Below, in pieces: positions 42,261 through 51,537 of a stretch of 64,000 bases of DNA. The notes beneath the pieces are model-generated. The model saw nothing but the letters and a program-made list of their open reading frames with translations. It did not search any database and was not told the DNA's origin. Location of the stretch: contig JBNMLP010000002.1 of NCBI GenBank assembly GCA_050874905.1, forward strand, positions 103,525-167,524, written 5' to 3'. Within the stretch, counting starts at the first letter, position 1; each line of letters opens with the position of its first letter. Position numbers and translations under genes: made by a program. Source of the stretch: NC2004 sp050874905. Lineage in GTDB: Bacteria; Bacillota; Clostridia; Lachnospirales; Lachnospiraceae.

Positions 42261-43550
42261 TTACTCAAAGCGCACGCGGATGGAATTGGCATGGGCAGTG
42301 AGCTGCTCTGCTGTAGCAAAGTCAATAATATCCTTGCTTACCGGCTCCAATGCTTCTCTGCTGTAGTAGATCACGCTGGATTTCTTAATGAAATCATCTA
42401 CACTTAATGGAGAGAAGAATTTGGCAGTTCCGTTGGTAGGAAGAACGTGGTTTGGTCCTGCAAAATAATCACCTAACGGTTCTGAACTGTATTCTCCTAA
42501 GAAAATAGCTCCGGCATTCTGAATCTTTGTCATCACATAGAACGGATCTTTTGTCACGATCTCCAGATGCTCCGAAGCGATCGCATTTGCAATATCCACT
42601 GCTTCGTTAAGATCGGAAGCAACAAGCAGATAGCCGTAGTTATCTAATGATTTGCGGATGATCTCCGCTCTGGATAAGTGCTTTAAGTATTCTTCAATCT
42701 CTGCCTCCACCTGCTTTGCAATGTCCATGGAGGTAGTAACAAGGATCGCACTGGCCAGCTCATCGTGCTCTGCCTGACTGAGCAGGTCTGCCGCAACATA
42801 ATGTGGATTTGCCGTTTCATCTGCGATCACTAAGATCTCACTTGGACCGGCAATGGAATCAATGCTGACATGTCCGTAAACTGCTTTCTTCGCAAGCGCA
42901 ACGAAAATGTTGCCAGGGCCTACGATCTTATCTACCTTCGGAATAGATTCTGTTCCAAAAGCCATTGCGCCGATCGCCTGCGCACCACCACATTTGAAAA
43001 TGCGATCCACACCGGCTTCCTTTGCAGCCACAAGCGTCGTCTCGCAAACAACGCCCTCTGCGTTACATGGAGTACACATGTAAATATTTGGAACACCTGC
43101 TACTTTCGCCGGTACAATATTCACCAATACACTGGATGGATAGACTGCCTTTCCACCCGGCACATACACACCAACTTTATTGAGTGCTGTTACCTTCTGT
43201 CCTAACAGCGTACCATTTGGCTGTGCATCAAACCAACTGTTCTGACGCTGTTTTTCATGGAAAGTACGGATATTGGTTAAGGACTTGCGAATGATCTCTA
43301 CCAAAGAAGGATCTACCTTTTCATATGCCTCTTTGATCTCTTCCTCTGTAACTTCTACGTTGGACGCATTGATCTTTGCATGATCAAACTGCTCCGTATA
43401 AGCAAATACCGCTTCATCTTTCTTCTCTTTTACATTGGCAAGAATATCTTTTACTGTTGCTTCATATTCTGTATACTGGTTCGGACTGCGTTTTAACAAA
43501 TTCTCTAAAATGCCTTCGACGGCACCTTCTTTTACTTCTACAATTCGCAT
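42261..43550 (-). CDS. hisD: Histidinol dehydrogenase
   Basis: 429 residues. Family blocks: YVPGGKAVYPSSVLVNIVPA, GGAQAIGAMAFGTESIP, KIVGPGNIFVALAK, DSIAGPSEILVIAD, ADLLSQAEHD, and HVLPTNGTAKFFSPLSV. The zinc ligands and catalytic Glu/His lie in these. Oxidises histidinol to histidine in two NAD-dependent steps. ATG 43550 is six bases behind AGGAGG; the ATG at 43556 overlaps it. Confidence 0.96.
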   Translation of the reverse strand: MRIVEVKEGAVEGILENLLKRSPNQYTEYEATVKDILANVKEKKDEAVFAYTEQFDHAKINASNVEVTEEEIKEAYEKVDPSLVEIIRKSLTNIRTFHEKQRQNSWFDAQPNGTLLGQKVTALNKVGVYVPGGKAVYPSSVLVNIVPAKVAGVPNIYMCTPCNAEGVVCETTLVAAKEAGVDRIFKCGGAQAIGAMAFGTESIPKVDKIVGPGNIFVALAKKAVYGHVSIDSIAGPSEILVIADETANPHYVAADLLSQAEHDELASAILVTTSMDIAKQVEAEIEEYLKHLSRAEIIRKSLDNYGYLLVASDLNEAVDIANAIASEHLEIVTKDPFYVMTKIQNAGAIFLGEYSSEPLGDYFAGPNHVLPTNGTAKFFSPLSVDDFIKKSSVIYYSREALEPVSKDIIDFATAEQLTAHANSIRVRFE

Positions 43551-43601
43551 AACCATCCTCCTTTATGACTTTTTTCTATTCCCTATAGTATCACTTTAAG
43601 A

Positions 43602-44243
43602 TTATTTTGCAATAACCTCCGATAATTTCGTAATAATATCATGGATGCGCTGCTGCTCCAGACGCATGCTTACCTGATTGACCACCACTCTGGCAGAGAG
43701 CGGACAAACCTCCTCCAATACGGTAAGACCGTTTTCCTTTAAGGTTGTTCCAGTTTCCACAATATCAACGATCACTTCAGAAAGTCCTACGATCGGTGCA
43801 AGCTCAACTGAACCGTTCAGCTTGATGATCTCTACCGTCTGATGCTTTACGTTGTGGAAATACTCCTTTGCCATGTTTGGATATTTCGATGCCACACGGA
43901 TGCGGTCATGTCCATTTAAAAGTGCTCTGGCTGATTCCGGTCCACACACGCACATACGGCATTTGCCAAAGCCCAGATCCAGCACTTCATAGAGGTTTCT
44001 GCCTTCCTCTAAGATCGTATCACGTCCCACGATACCGATATCTGCTGCACCATATTCTACATAGGTTGGAACATCTCCGGCTTTTGCCAGAAAGAATTTC
44101 AGCTTTAATTCTTCATTGACAAAGATCAGCTTTCTGGTATCTTTATCCTTCATTTCCTCACAGGTGATGCCAATCTGTTCCATCAGTGCCATCGCCTGCT
44201 TTGCCAGACGGCCTTTCGCCAGCGCAAACGTTAAATATTTCAT
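43602..44243 (-). CDS. hisG: ATP phosphoribosyltransferase catalytic subunit, short form
   Basis: 213 residues, lacking the C-terminal regulatory domain of the long form. Motifs: LTFALAKGRLAKQ, EYGAADIGIVGRDTI, and the PRPP loop EVIVDIVETGTTLKENGL. It works only as a complex with HisZ, whose gene overlaps it by four bases (ATGA). First committed step of histidine synthesis. Confidence 0.96.
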   Translation of the reverse strand: MKYLTFALAKGRLAKQAMALMEQIGITCEEMKDKDTRKLIFVNEELKLKFFLAKAGDVPTYVEYGAADIGIVGRDTILEEGRNLYEVLDLGFGKCRMCVCGPESARALLNGHDRIRVASKYPNMAKEYFHNVKHQTVEIIKLNGSVELAPIVGLSEVIVDIVETGTTLKENGLTVLEEVCPLSARVVVNQVSMRLEQQRIHDIITKLSEVIAK

Positions 44244-45511
44244 AATGCACCTCCCATAAGTGCAGCAACGGCTGCTTTTTTTGTTTCCTTTGAGGAAACG
44301 TCGATGAGCTCTGCCTCAGCCTGATCGTGGCTTAAATAAATCACCTGATTGATCTCATGGCTTTCACAGTATTCCTGATATTCTAAAAGGCTTACCCGGC
44401 TTGATTTTCTTGTCAACTGCACGACCTGATTGTTCGCCCGCATTGCTTTGGCAAGCTTTACTGCATTTTCCTGACACTCCTGCTCAAACAGCACCATAGA
44501 TGCCTGCTCCTCAATCTGGAAATCAATCTTCTGGTGATTCATTGCCAGCAGGATCTCATCTACAATAAACGCAAAACCGACACTCGGTGCATCCACACCA
44601 AACTGTTTCATCAGACCATTGTACCGTCCACCTGTTGCGATCGGACTTCCGCTTCCATAGGTATAACCACGAAGGATCACACCGGAATAATAACGGTAAT
44701 TTGAAAGCATACCAAGATCAAAGCTCACATAATCTGCCGCATCATAACAACACATGATCTGGTAGATCTTTTCCAGACGGTCGATCGCTTTTAAGGAACG
44801 CTCATTATGTACGATCTGTTTTGCCTCAGTTAAGACATCCAGACCACCCACATGATTGGTCAGATGGATAAATGCATCCGCAAGCTCTTTCTTTACCTGG
44901 GATTCCTTACAGATCGTTTCAATTGCAAATGTATTTTTATTCTGGATAGCTTCCTGTAATTTCTGTGCCGTAGCAGAAGAAAGACCTGCCTCCTCTACAA
45001 GGCCTAAGAAATATTCCACATGTCCGATGCTGACCTGAAATTCCTTCAATCCCACTGATTTCAGGCAATCTACCATCAACGCCGCCATCTCTCCATCTGC
45101 TGCAGAAGTATCATCTCCGATCAGCTCGGCACCGACCTGCGTAAACTCATTTAATTTACCATGCAGACGTGGCAGATTTAAGAAAGCCTGTCCTTCATAG
45201 CAAAGACGGATATGCTGTGTTTCATTTGCAAAATATTTGGACACACAGCGCGCGATCGCCGGAGTCAGATCCGGACGCAGTACCAGGGTATTGTTCTCAC
45301 GGTCAAACAGCTTAAACATTTCTGTGCTTTGCGCCGTACCCTTGTCCTGATTAAAAATATCAAAAAATTCGATCGTCGGAGTGGTAATCTCATCGTAATG
45401 GTAAAGATGCATCACCTGATGAAACTGCTCTAACAGCTTACGTTTCTGCTTACATTCTTTTCCATAGATGTCTCTTACCCCCTCCGGGGTGTGAATCACT
45501 CGATCTAACAT
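44240..45511 (-). CDS. hisZ: ATP phosphoribosyltransferase regulatory subunit HisZ
   Basis: 423 residues. Class II aminoacyl-tRNA synthetase-like fold resembling HisRS (TPEGVRDIYGKECKQKRKL, VLRPDLTPAIARCVSK, RYNGLMKQFG), but with no anticodon-binding domain and in tandem with short hisG, so HisZ rather than HisRS. It gives histidine feedback to HisG. The start at 45511 follows AGAGGTGA. First gene of the his transcript. Confidence 0.93.
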   Translation of the reverse strand: MLDRVIHTPEGVRDIYGKECKQKRKLLEQFHQVMHLYHYDEITTPTIEFFDIFNQDKGTAQSTEMFKLFDRENNTLVLRPDLTPAIARCVSKYFANETQHIRLCYEGQAFLNLPRLHGKLNEFTQVGAELIGDDTSAADGEMAALMVDCLKSVGLKEFQVSIGHVEYFLGLVEEAGLSSATAQKLQEAIQNKNTFAIETICKESQVKKELADAFIHLTNHVGGLDVLTEAKQIVHNERSLKAIDRLEKIYQIMCCYDAADYVSFDLGMLSNYRYYSGVILRGYTYGSGSPIATGGRYNGLMKQFGVDAPSVGFAFIVDEILLAMNHQKIDFQIEEQASMVLFEQECQENAVKLAKAMRANNQVVQLTRKSSRVSLLEYQEYCESHEINQVIYLSHDQAEAELIDVSSKETKKAAVAALMGGAL

Positions 45512-45522
45512 AATGTCACCTC

Positions 45523-45562
45523 TCACTTTATTACTTTAAAGTGATAATTCACTACCGAATTA
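45523..45562 (-). promoter_or_regulatory. Paired inverted repeats in the hisZ leader
   Basis: Two neighbouring dyads in the ~65-base leader: TCACTTT/AAAGTGA (45523-45529 with 45538-45544) and TAATTC/GAATTA (45545-45550 with 45557-45562). They lie between the promoter and the SD. They could be operator half-sites or small hairpins; no T-box is present. Confidence 0.4.
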
Positions 45563-45581
45563 CCACATCACAATCATTGCC

Positions 45582-45610
45582 ATTATACAAAAGATGCCCC
45601 GGTTCGTCAA
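45582..45610 (-). promoter_or_regulatory. Sigma-A-type promoter of the his operon
   Basis: Minus strand: TTGACG, 17 bases, TATAAT, immediately after the recU stop codon. Gives a leader of about 65 bases to hisZ. Confidence 0.88.
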
Positions 45611-46144
45611 TTATTTTCTCTGATCCAGATCCTTTTGCACGATTTTCAGATAATTGATATAGATACGCTTTTCCAGCGGGATAAAAAATTCCGGTCGCAG
45701 CTCCTCATACTTGATATGCTTCCATCCACCCTGCCTGCTTTTTTCTACATATTCCTGTGCCTCCTTAAGAGACAGATAGTAATAAGTATCAAACTGTTTA
45801 AAATAAATCAGAAAAAATGCAATGCCGCCCTGTTCCTCAAACTCTGCCATATACTGAAGCTGATGCGCATGAAGATTCTGAAGCGCAAAACGGGTTCCCG
45901 CACACTCCTTTGCATCAAAGCACAGAGGCACCCCCTGCACCGCTCCGATATAATCAACTGTACTCTTCTCGTCAAAATAAGCCAGTGTAATGTGTCTGGT
46001 TGCCTGATCGATCTTGATCGGCGTGATCGGAGTTGGGATCTTCTGGATCAATGCCAGCTTCTTTTCCCGAAACAGTTCATTCGTCACACGGATCATATCC
46101 TCTAACATCGATCCACGCAGGCCTCTGGAATTCCATGTTGCCAT
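45611..46144 (-). CDS. recU: Holliday junction resolvase RecU
   Basis: 177 residues, shorter than the ~206 of B. subtilis, chiefly at the N-terminus. Motifs: NSRGLRGSMLEDMIRVTN, KIPTPITPIKI, the nuclease core STVDYIGAVQG and CFDAKEC (Asp, Glu, Lys), then QNLHAHQLQYM and GGIAFFLIYF. RecU cuts Holliday junctions with RuvAB in Gram-positive bacteria. The SD is 13 bases from the ATG, a little long. Follows the RluA-type gene by two bases. Confidence 0.9.
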   Translation of the reverse strand: MATWNSRGLRGSMLEDMIRVTNELFREKKLALIQKIPTPITPIKIDQATRHITLAYFDEKSTVDYIGAVQGVPLCFDAKECAGTRFALQNLHAHQLQYMAEFEEQGGIAFFLIYFKQFDTYYYLSLKEAQEYVEKSRQGGWKHIKYEELRPEFFIPLEKRIYINYLKIVQKDLDQRK

Positions 46145-46146
46145 AG

Positions 46147-47127
46147 TTAAAAACCATCCCTTTCTCTCAGCCGCAAAAAAGCGTCCGGAAGTTCTGCCGT
46201 GATCGTCTTTCCCGCAAGGCCAGCCAGAGGAAAATTCTCTGGAAAAGAAAGGATTCCCGCATGCAGAAGCTGGGAAGAAATGCGTTCTGTTTTTTTATAC
46301 TGCTCGTTTGCTTTCCGATCTCCATACTTGTAATCTCCGATGATCGGATGTCCAATACTGGCAAGGTGCGCACGGATCTGATGCGTTTTCCCGGTAAGCA
46401 GATGTACCTTTAACAAAGAACGCTCCCTGTTATATCCGATCACCTCGTATTCAGTTTCGATCGGTGAAACCGCCCCTGCCACCATGGCTTCCTTTTCCGT
46501 TAAAATGCGTACTTCATTTTTTTCTTCTGATTTCTTGATGTAACCACGCAGATGGCAGCCTTCCTTCACGGCTCCAAGCACATACGCATAGTAGTATTTG
46601 CCGATCGTCCGATCCTTTAATGCCTTTGCCATTACCTGAGAGCCACGCAGGGTGACCCCACCGATCATCAGTCCGGTCGTATTCCGATCCAGCCGGTTGG
46701 CAATGGAAGGCGTAAAGGTCTTTCGTGTCTCCTCATTGATACGCTGTTTCTCATACAGATAAGCAAGAAAATATTCATTCATACTGATATCTTCCTTTTG
46801 CGCTTTCTGGGAAAGAACTCCCTTCCATTTTTCAAAGATCAGCACATCCGGATCTTCGTAAAGCACGTGAAACTGCTCCGGTAAAATAGGAAGCGATACC
46901 GTTTCCTTCTGACTGAATTTCTCAAACGTTTCATCCGAGAAGAAAATCTGGATCGTATCACCGGCAGTCAGAAGTTCCCGTCCTTCTGCTTTTTTATTAT
47001 TTAATTTGATATTCTTTTTGCGAAGCATCTTATAAAGAAAGCTTTTGGAACAATGGTTTAGCACCTTTCCCAAAAGCTTATCCATACGTTGTCCTGCTTC
47101 TTTTTGCGTTACAACGATCTCCTTCAT
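46147..47127 (-). CDS. RluA/RluC-type pseudouridine synthase
   Basis: 326 residues. N-terminal S4 RNA-binding domain (GQRMDKLLGKVLNHCSKSFLYKMLR) and catalytic domain with ANRLDRNTTGLMI, whose Asp is the catalytic residue, plus TGKTHQIRAHLASIGHPIIGD. Isomerises uridine in rRNA or tRNA; the exact site cannot be read from the sequence. SD AGAGG. Precedes recU. Confidence 0.93.
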   Translation of the reverse strand: MKEIVVTQKEAGQRMDKLLGKVLNHCSKSFLYKMLRKKNIKLNNKKAEGRELLTAGDTIQIFFSDETFEKFSQKETVSLPILPEQFHVLYEDPDVLIFEKWKGVLSQKAQKEDISMNEYFLAYLYEKQRINEETRKTFTPSIANRLDRNTTGLMIGGVTLRGSQVMAKALKDRTIGKYYYAYVLGAVKEGCHLRGYIKKSEEKNEVRILTEKEAMVAGAVSPIETEYEVIGYNRERSLLKVHLLTGKTHQIRAHLASIGHPIIGDYKYGDRKANEQYKKTERISSQLLHAGILSFPENFPLAGLAGKTITAELPDAFLRLRERDGF

Positions 47128-47138
47128 GATTTGAACCT

Positions 47139-47711
47139 CTACACATTGTATATTAACAATTCATCCTTGATCTTACGAAGCAGTTCCATGTTGGTATCCT
47201 CCTGCTCGACAAGTGTTTCCAGAATACGATTCATCTCACTGATATTGTGAATGGCTCGTACCTCAGAAGTAAGTCCGGCATTTTTCAAGATCTTATCCAC
47301 ATAGCGCTCTACCATTTCCAGTGTGAGTTTGGCAGTCGTATTGATCACCAGACAATACACGATCCCTTTCGTAATATAGATATACGGGGAATACATGATC
47401 CCATCCACCGATGCAAGTGTCACATCGTATACTGTAAGACCGTTTCGCAATGGTCTGGTGTGCTCATTTAAATCCTCCGCACTCACCTCATCCAGTGTAT
47501 GGAACGGAAATACGACCACCACAGCAACAAAATGTTTGGCAGCCGGCAGCACACAAACGATCGCTACCACATAACAGATCGGAGAAATCAGCTTGCTGTC
47601 GATCAGATTGGCAAACAGCACCAGTGCCGCGATCAACACAGCATAGACAATAACGGCCATGATATGGTTTTTCTTATATTGGTTCATGTAACCATAATCA
47701 CCTTTATTCAT
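47139..47711 (-). CDS. Two-helix membrane protein of unknown function
   Basis: 190 residues. Two adjacent hydrophobic helices at roughly 18-38 and 43-68 (AVIVYAVLIAALVLFANLI; SPICYVVAIVCVLPAAKHFVAVVVV) are followed by a soluble alpha/beta region with DVTLASVDGIMYSPYIYIT and a helical C-terminus rich in Glu. No family recognised. ATG 47711 is eight bases behind AAGGGA; a later in-frame ATG also has an SD-like AAAGGTGA. Lies between YgiQ and the RluA-type gene. Confidence 0.75.
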   Translation of the reverse strand: MNKGDYGYMNQYKKNHIMAVIVYAVLIAALVLFANLIDSKLISPICYVVAIVCVLPAAKHFVAVVVVFPFHTLDEVSAEDLNEHTRPLRNGLTVYDVTLASVDGIMYSPYIYITKGIVYCLVINTTAKLTLEMVERYVDKILKNAGLTSEVRAIHNISEMNRILETLVEQEDTNMELLRKIKDELLIYNV

Positions 47712-47758
47712 AACTTGCTTCCCTTCTTTTTCTCGGTCAAATGTCACAAAGACAATCT

Positions 47759-47787
47759 ATTATATCACTTCTTCTTTTTTTTCGCAA
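47759..47787 (-). promoter_or_regulatory. Possible promoter for the two-helix membrane protein
   Basis: Minus strand: TTGCGA, 17 bases, TATAAT, overlapping the last codons of the YgiQ gene and about 50 bases before the next start. Confidence 0.5.
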
Positions 47788-49666
47788 GTTTTGCTGGTTT
47801 TGCCGCAGTCTTCTGCCCTTTTTTTCGCTCCGTTCTTTTTGACTCCGGTTTCTTTTTCTTCTCTGCAAATGGACGTGGAGGGATCAGACAGTGTGGCTCA
47901 TAGCCGATCAGATCCTCCCGTCCGGCAATATGCAGTGCCTTTTTTACCAATTCATAATTGGCAGGATTACGGTACTGGATCAGCGCACGCTGCATTGCCT
48001 TTTCCTGTTTGTTCTTTGCTACATACACCGGTTTTTCTGTCCTCGGATCGATCCCCGTATAATACATACATGTAGAAAGCGTCGATGGAGTAGGATAAAA
48101 ATCCTGTACCTGCTCCGGCATATAGCCGATATCCCGGATGTATTCTGCCAGGGTAATGGCATCCTTTAACGTAGAACCCGGATGGGAAGACATCAGGTAT
48201 GGCACCATATACTGTTTTAATCCCAGGGCTTCATTTATTTTCCGGTAGCGTTTTGCAAATTCCATAAACACCGCATGTTTCGGTTTTCCCATATAAGCCA
48301 ATACAGGATCACTCACATGCTCCGGTGCTACCTTTAGCTGCCCGCTGACATGATGCTTGCACAGTTCCCGCAAAAATCTGTCATTTCCTTCTGCCAACAC
48401 ATAATCGAAGCGGATTCCGGAACGGATAAATACTTTCTTCACCTTAGGAAGCTCCCGGAGTTTTTTTAACAGACTCAGATAATCGGAATGATCGGTCTTT
48501 AAATTTTTACAAGGAGCAGGAAACAGACATTGTTTGTTCGTACATACCCCGTGCTCGATCTGCTTTTCACAGGAAGTAGTACGAAAATCGGCGGTTGGTC
48601 CTCCCACATCATGAATGTATCCTTTAAAATCCGGCTCCTCTGTCATCTGTTTAGCTTCTGCAAGGATGGACGCATGGCTTCGCACCTGAATCCTTCTTCC
48701 CTGGTGAAATGTGAGTGCGCAGAAATTGCAGCCACCAAAACAGCCACGGTTGCTTGTGATGGAAAAACGTACCTCCTTGATCGCAGGAATCCCACCCTCC
48801 TTTTCATAGCTCGGATGATAGGTGCGCTGATACGGCAGGGCATATACATCGTCCATTTCCTGCATCGTGAGTGGATATGCCGGCGGATTCTGTACGGCAT
48901 ATTCCTTTTCCCGGTATTTTTCTACCAGTGTTTTTGCTGTGATCGCATCCGTATTCTGATACTGTGTATAAAAGCTGCGCGCATAGCTGAGCTTGTCCGC
49001 TTTGACGGTTTCAAAATCAGGCAGCAGGATATAGTCATCATAAATTGTTTCTAAGCTTTTGGTTTTGTATACGGTACCACGCACATACGTAATATCCTTC
49101 ACATCCATTCCGCTGTCCAACGCTTCCGCAATCTCAATGACCGCATGTTCTCCCATGCCGTAGATCAAAAGATCTGCCCCGGAATCGATGAGGACGGATT
49201 TCCGGATCTGATCGTCCCAGTAATCATAATGGGCAAGTCTTCTAAGACTTGCTTCAATCCCGCCAATAATGATTGGCGTATGCTTATATACCTGACGAAT
49301 CAGATTGCAGTAACAAATGGTAGCACGATCCGGTCGTTTTCCAATCTTTCCTCCCGGTGAGTAGGAATCCATGCTCCTTCTCTTTTTATTTACCGTATAA
49401 TGATTGACCATGGAATCCATATTGCCTGCGCTTACCAAAAAGCCTAACCGTGGCTCACCGAGCTCCATGATACTTTCCTTTTTCTTCCAGTCCGGCTGTG
49501 CAATGATTCCTACACGATACCCATATCGCTCCAGCAGTCTGGTAATGATGGCATGTCCAAATGAGGGATGATCCACATAAGCGTCACCACTGATATAAAC
49601 AAAATCCAACTGGTCTATGCCCTGTTCCCTACATTCTTTTTTAGTGGTTGGTAAAAAATCTGACAT
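47765..49666 (-). CDS. YgiQ family radical SAM protein
   Basis: 633 residues. B12-binding-like N-terminus (LDFVYISGDAYVDHPSFGHAI), the radical SAM cluster motif GCFGGCNFCALTFHQGR, and a C-terminal DUF3362 region (GIDPRTEKPVYVAKN, KALHIAGREDLIGYEPHCLI). The last ~35 residues are Lys-rich. The family is widespread and uncharacterised. SD AAAGGAG. Lies between the RsuA-type gene and the two-helix membrane protein. Confidence 0.92.
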   Translation of the reverse strand: MSDFLPTTKKECREQGIDQLDFVYISGDAYVDHPSFGHAIITRLLERYGYRVGIIAQPDWKKKESIMELGEPRLGFLVSAGNMDSMVNHYTVNKKRRSMDSYSPGGKIGKRPDRATICYCNLIRQVYKHTPIIIGGIEASLRRLAHYDYWDDQIRKSVLIDSGADLLIYGMGEHAVIEIAEALDSGMDVKDITYVRGTVYKTKSLETIYDDYILLPDFETVKADKLSYARSFYTQYQNTDAITAKTLVEKYREKEYAVQNPPAYPLTMQEMDDVYALPYQRTYHPSYEKEGGIPAIKEVRFSITSNRGCFGGCNFCALTFHQGRRIQVRSHASILAEAKQMTEEPDFKGYIHDVGGPTADFRTTSCEKQIEHGVCTNKQCLFPAPCKNLKTDHSDYLSLLKKLRELPKVKKVFIRSGIRFDYVLAEGNDRFLRELCKHHVSGQLKVAPEHVSDPVLAYMGKPKHAVFMEFAKRYRKINEALGLKQYMVPYLMSSHPGSTLKDAITLAEYIRDIGYMPEQVQDFYPTPSTLSTCMYYTGIDPRTEKPVYVAKNKQEKAMQRALIQYRNPANYELVKKALHIAGREDLIGYEPHCLIPPRPFAEKKKKPESKRTERKKGQKTAAKPAKLAKKKKK

Positions 49667-49678
49667 CTGTTTTCTCCT

Positions 49679-50506
49679 TTAATTTGTCGTTTTTAACAAC
49701 GCGATTTCTTCTTTCGTAAGCAAGCGGTATTCTCCCGGTGAAAGAGATTTATCAAGGAAAAGCTCTCCCATCTGGATACGTTTCAGATACCAGACAGTGT
49801 GGGAACATGCCTGAAACATCCGCTTTACCTGATGGTACTTTCCTTCTGTGATCGTAAGCGTAAGAAAGGATATTCTTTTCTCCTGCTCCTGCGTCTCCTG
49901 ATAATGATCTTTCACAAAATTCTTCACTCTCTGATCTATTCCTTCGATCTCATCTTGAAAGAACCGCTCTGTCTCCATCACCGTAAGTCCCTGAAGGTTT
50001 GCCGGTTTCGTCCATTCCTCCTGCTCCTTTGTTCCGATATCCACTCCCTGACAGAGCTGCTTTGCTTCCTCCTCGGTTACTTCACCGGAAACAATCACAA
50101 AATATGTTTTTTCCACATGTTTTTTCGGAGACAGCAAGGCGTGGCTTAACGCTCCATCATTGGTGAGCAAAAGAAGCCCTTCGGTATCGATATCCAGACG
50201 TCCGACCGGAAACAAATCTTTTCTTGCACGGTCAGAAACAAAATCAACCACCGTCTGATGCATGGAATCGACGGTGGCTGATACAATGCCCGCAGGCTTA
50301 TTTAACATAATGTATTCGTTTGCTACATAGCCAATCGTCTGTCCATTTACCATAACGGTGTCCGTTTCCTTAAGCACCTTATATTCCGGCTTTTTTATAA
50401 CAGAACCATTGACCATTACCTGACCCTTTCGGATATACTGTTTTACTTCACTCCGGCTTCCTACACGCATGTCTGCCAGATATTTATCCAAACGAATCTG
50501 TAACAT
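49679..50506 (-). CDS. RsuA/RluB/E-type pseudouridine synthase
   Basis: 275 residues. N-terminal S4 domain (RLDKYLADMRVGSRSEVKQYIRKG) and catalytic GRLDIDTEGLLLLTNDGAL with the active Asp, then YHQVKRMFQA. Fits the RsuA family, which modifies 16S or 23S rRNA; closest in style to 16S U516-type enzymes, but the site is not certain. SD AGGAGG. Follows gpsA by eight bases. Confidence 0.92.
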   Translation of the reverse strand: MLQIRLDKYLADMRVGSRSEVKQYIRKGQVMVNGSVIKKPEYKVLKETDTVMVNGQTIGYVANEYIMLNKPAGIVSATVDSMHQTVVDFVSDRARKDLFPVGRLDIDTEGLLLLTNDGALSHALLSPKKHVEKTYFVIVSGEVTEEEAKQLCQGVDIGTKEQEEWTKPANLQGLTVMETERFFQDEIEGIDQRVKNFVKDHYQETQEQEKRISFLTLTITEGKYHQVKRMFQACSHTVWYLKRIQMGELFLDKSLSPGEYRLLTKEEIALLKTTN

Positions 50507-50514
50507 AGTTCCTC

Positions 50515-51525
50515 CTACCAGACAAGATCTTCATGTTCCCGTTTGGAATCACGAAGGAACAGGTCGCTTACTGCTTCTTTTGCAGATTTTCCGTAGAACA
50601 ATACTTCATTTACCTGCTCGATAATCGGAATCTCTACATTGTACTGTGTCGCAAGCATCAACGCTGCCTTAGCAGAATAAACACCTTCTACGACCATCTT
50701 TACCTCATCCATTGCTTCCTGCATGGATTTTCCTTCTCCGATCAATACTCCGGCATTATGATTCCGGCTGTGGATACTGGTACAGGTCACGATCAGATCG
50801 CCCATTCCGGACAATCCGCTGAAGGTTTCCGGCTTGCCGCCCATTGCCACACCAAGACGGGTCAGTTCTGCCACGCCTCTTGTGATCAACGCCGCTTTGG
50901 AATTATCCCCAAACTTTAATCCGTCACAGATTCCGGCAGCCAGTGCGATCACATTTTTCAGTGCGCCGCCAAGCTCAATACCCAAAACATCCGGATTGGT
51001 ATACACACGGAACCATCCATTGGAAAATACCTGCTGCAGATCCTTTGCGATCGCATAATCCTTTGCACCTACCACAACGGTCGTTGGAATTTTTCTTGCT
51101 ACTTCCTCGGCATGAGAAGGTCCGGACAGTACACAGACCGTAGAGCCCTTGATCTCTGCCTCAATGATCTCAGACAGACGCATCAGAGTGCTTTCTTCGA
51201 TTCCCTTTGCCACATCCACGATCACCTGTCCTTCTTTATAGTAAGGAGCTACGCTTTTTGCAGTAGAACGTACAAACACGGATGGAACGGCAAATACTAA
51301 AATATCGCGTCCTTCTACCGCTTCTTTCAGATCATTGGTCACTGCAATCTTTTCACTCAACGGAATTCCCGGAAGCTTGTCCTTCTGCTCACGCTCCTCG
51401 TTTAACATCTTTACTTCCTTTGGGTCAATGGACCAGATCGTCACGTCATGTCCATTTTCATTTAACAGCATTGCTAACGCTGTTCCCCAGCTTCCAGCAC
51501 CTAACACACTAATTTTTTTCATCAT
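50515..51525 (-). CDS. gpsA: NAD(P)H-dependent glycerol-3-phosphate dehydrogenase
   Basis: 336 residues. Rossmann motif VLGAGSWGTALAMLL near the start, VFAVPSVFVR, VLSGPSHAEEVA, and the substrate-binding ELGGALKNVIALAAGICDG with active Lys. Makes sn-glycerol 3-phosphate for phospholipid synthesis, which PlsY, encoded just upstream, then acylates. ATG 51525 or 51522 could start; both follow AGGAGG. Confidence 0.96.
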   Translation of the reverse strand: MMKKISVLGAGSWGTALAMLLNENGHDVTIWSIDPKEVKMLNEEREQKDKLPGIPLSEKIAVTNDLKEAVEGRDILVFAVPSVFVRSTAKSVAPYYKEGQVIVDVAKGIEESTLMRLSEIIEAEIKGSTVCVLSGPSHAEEVARKIPTTVVVGAKDYAIAKDLQQVFSNGWFRVYTNPDVLGIELGGALKNVIALAAGICDGLKFGDNSKAALITRGVAELTRLGVAMGGKPETFSGLSGMGDLIVTCTSIHSRNHNAGVLIGEGKSMQEAMDEVKMVVEGVYSAKAALMLATQYNVEIPIIEQVNEVLFYGKSAKEAVSDLFLRDSKREHEDLVW

Positions 51526-51537
51526 CGTACCCTCCTG

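Noticed and set aside
43557..43601. Promoter between hisG and hisD
   Set aside because: Only a poor TACTAT-like -10 at wrong spacing from TTGCAA could be found.
45511..45610. T-box riboswitch before hisZ
   Set aside because: The leader is only about 65 bases, with no Stem I pattern or T-box consensus sequence and no terminator hairpin.
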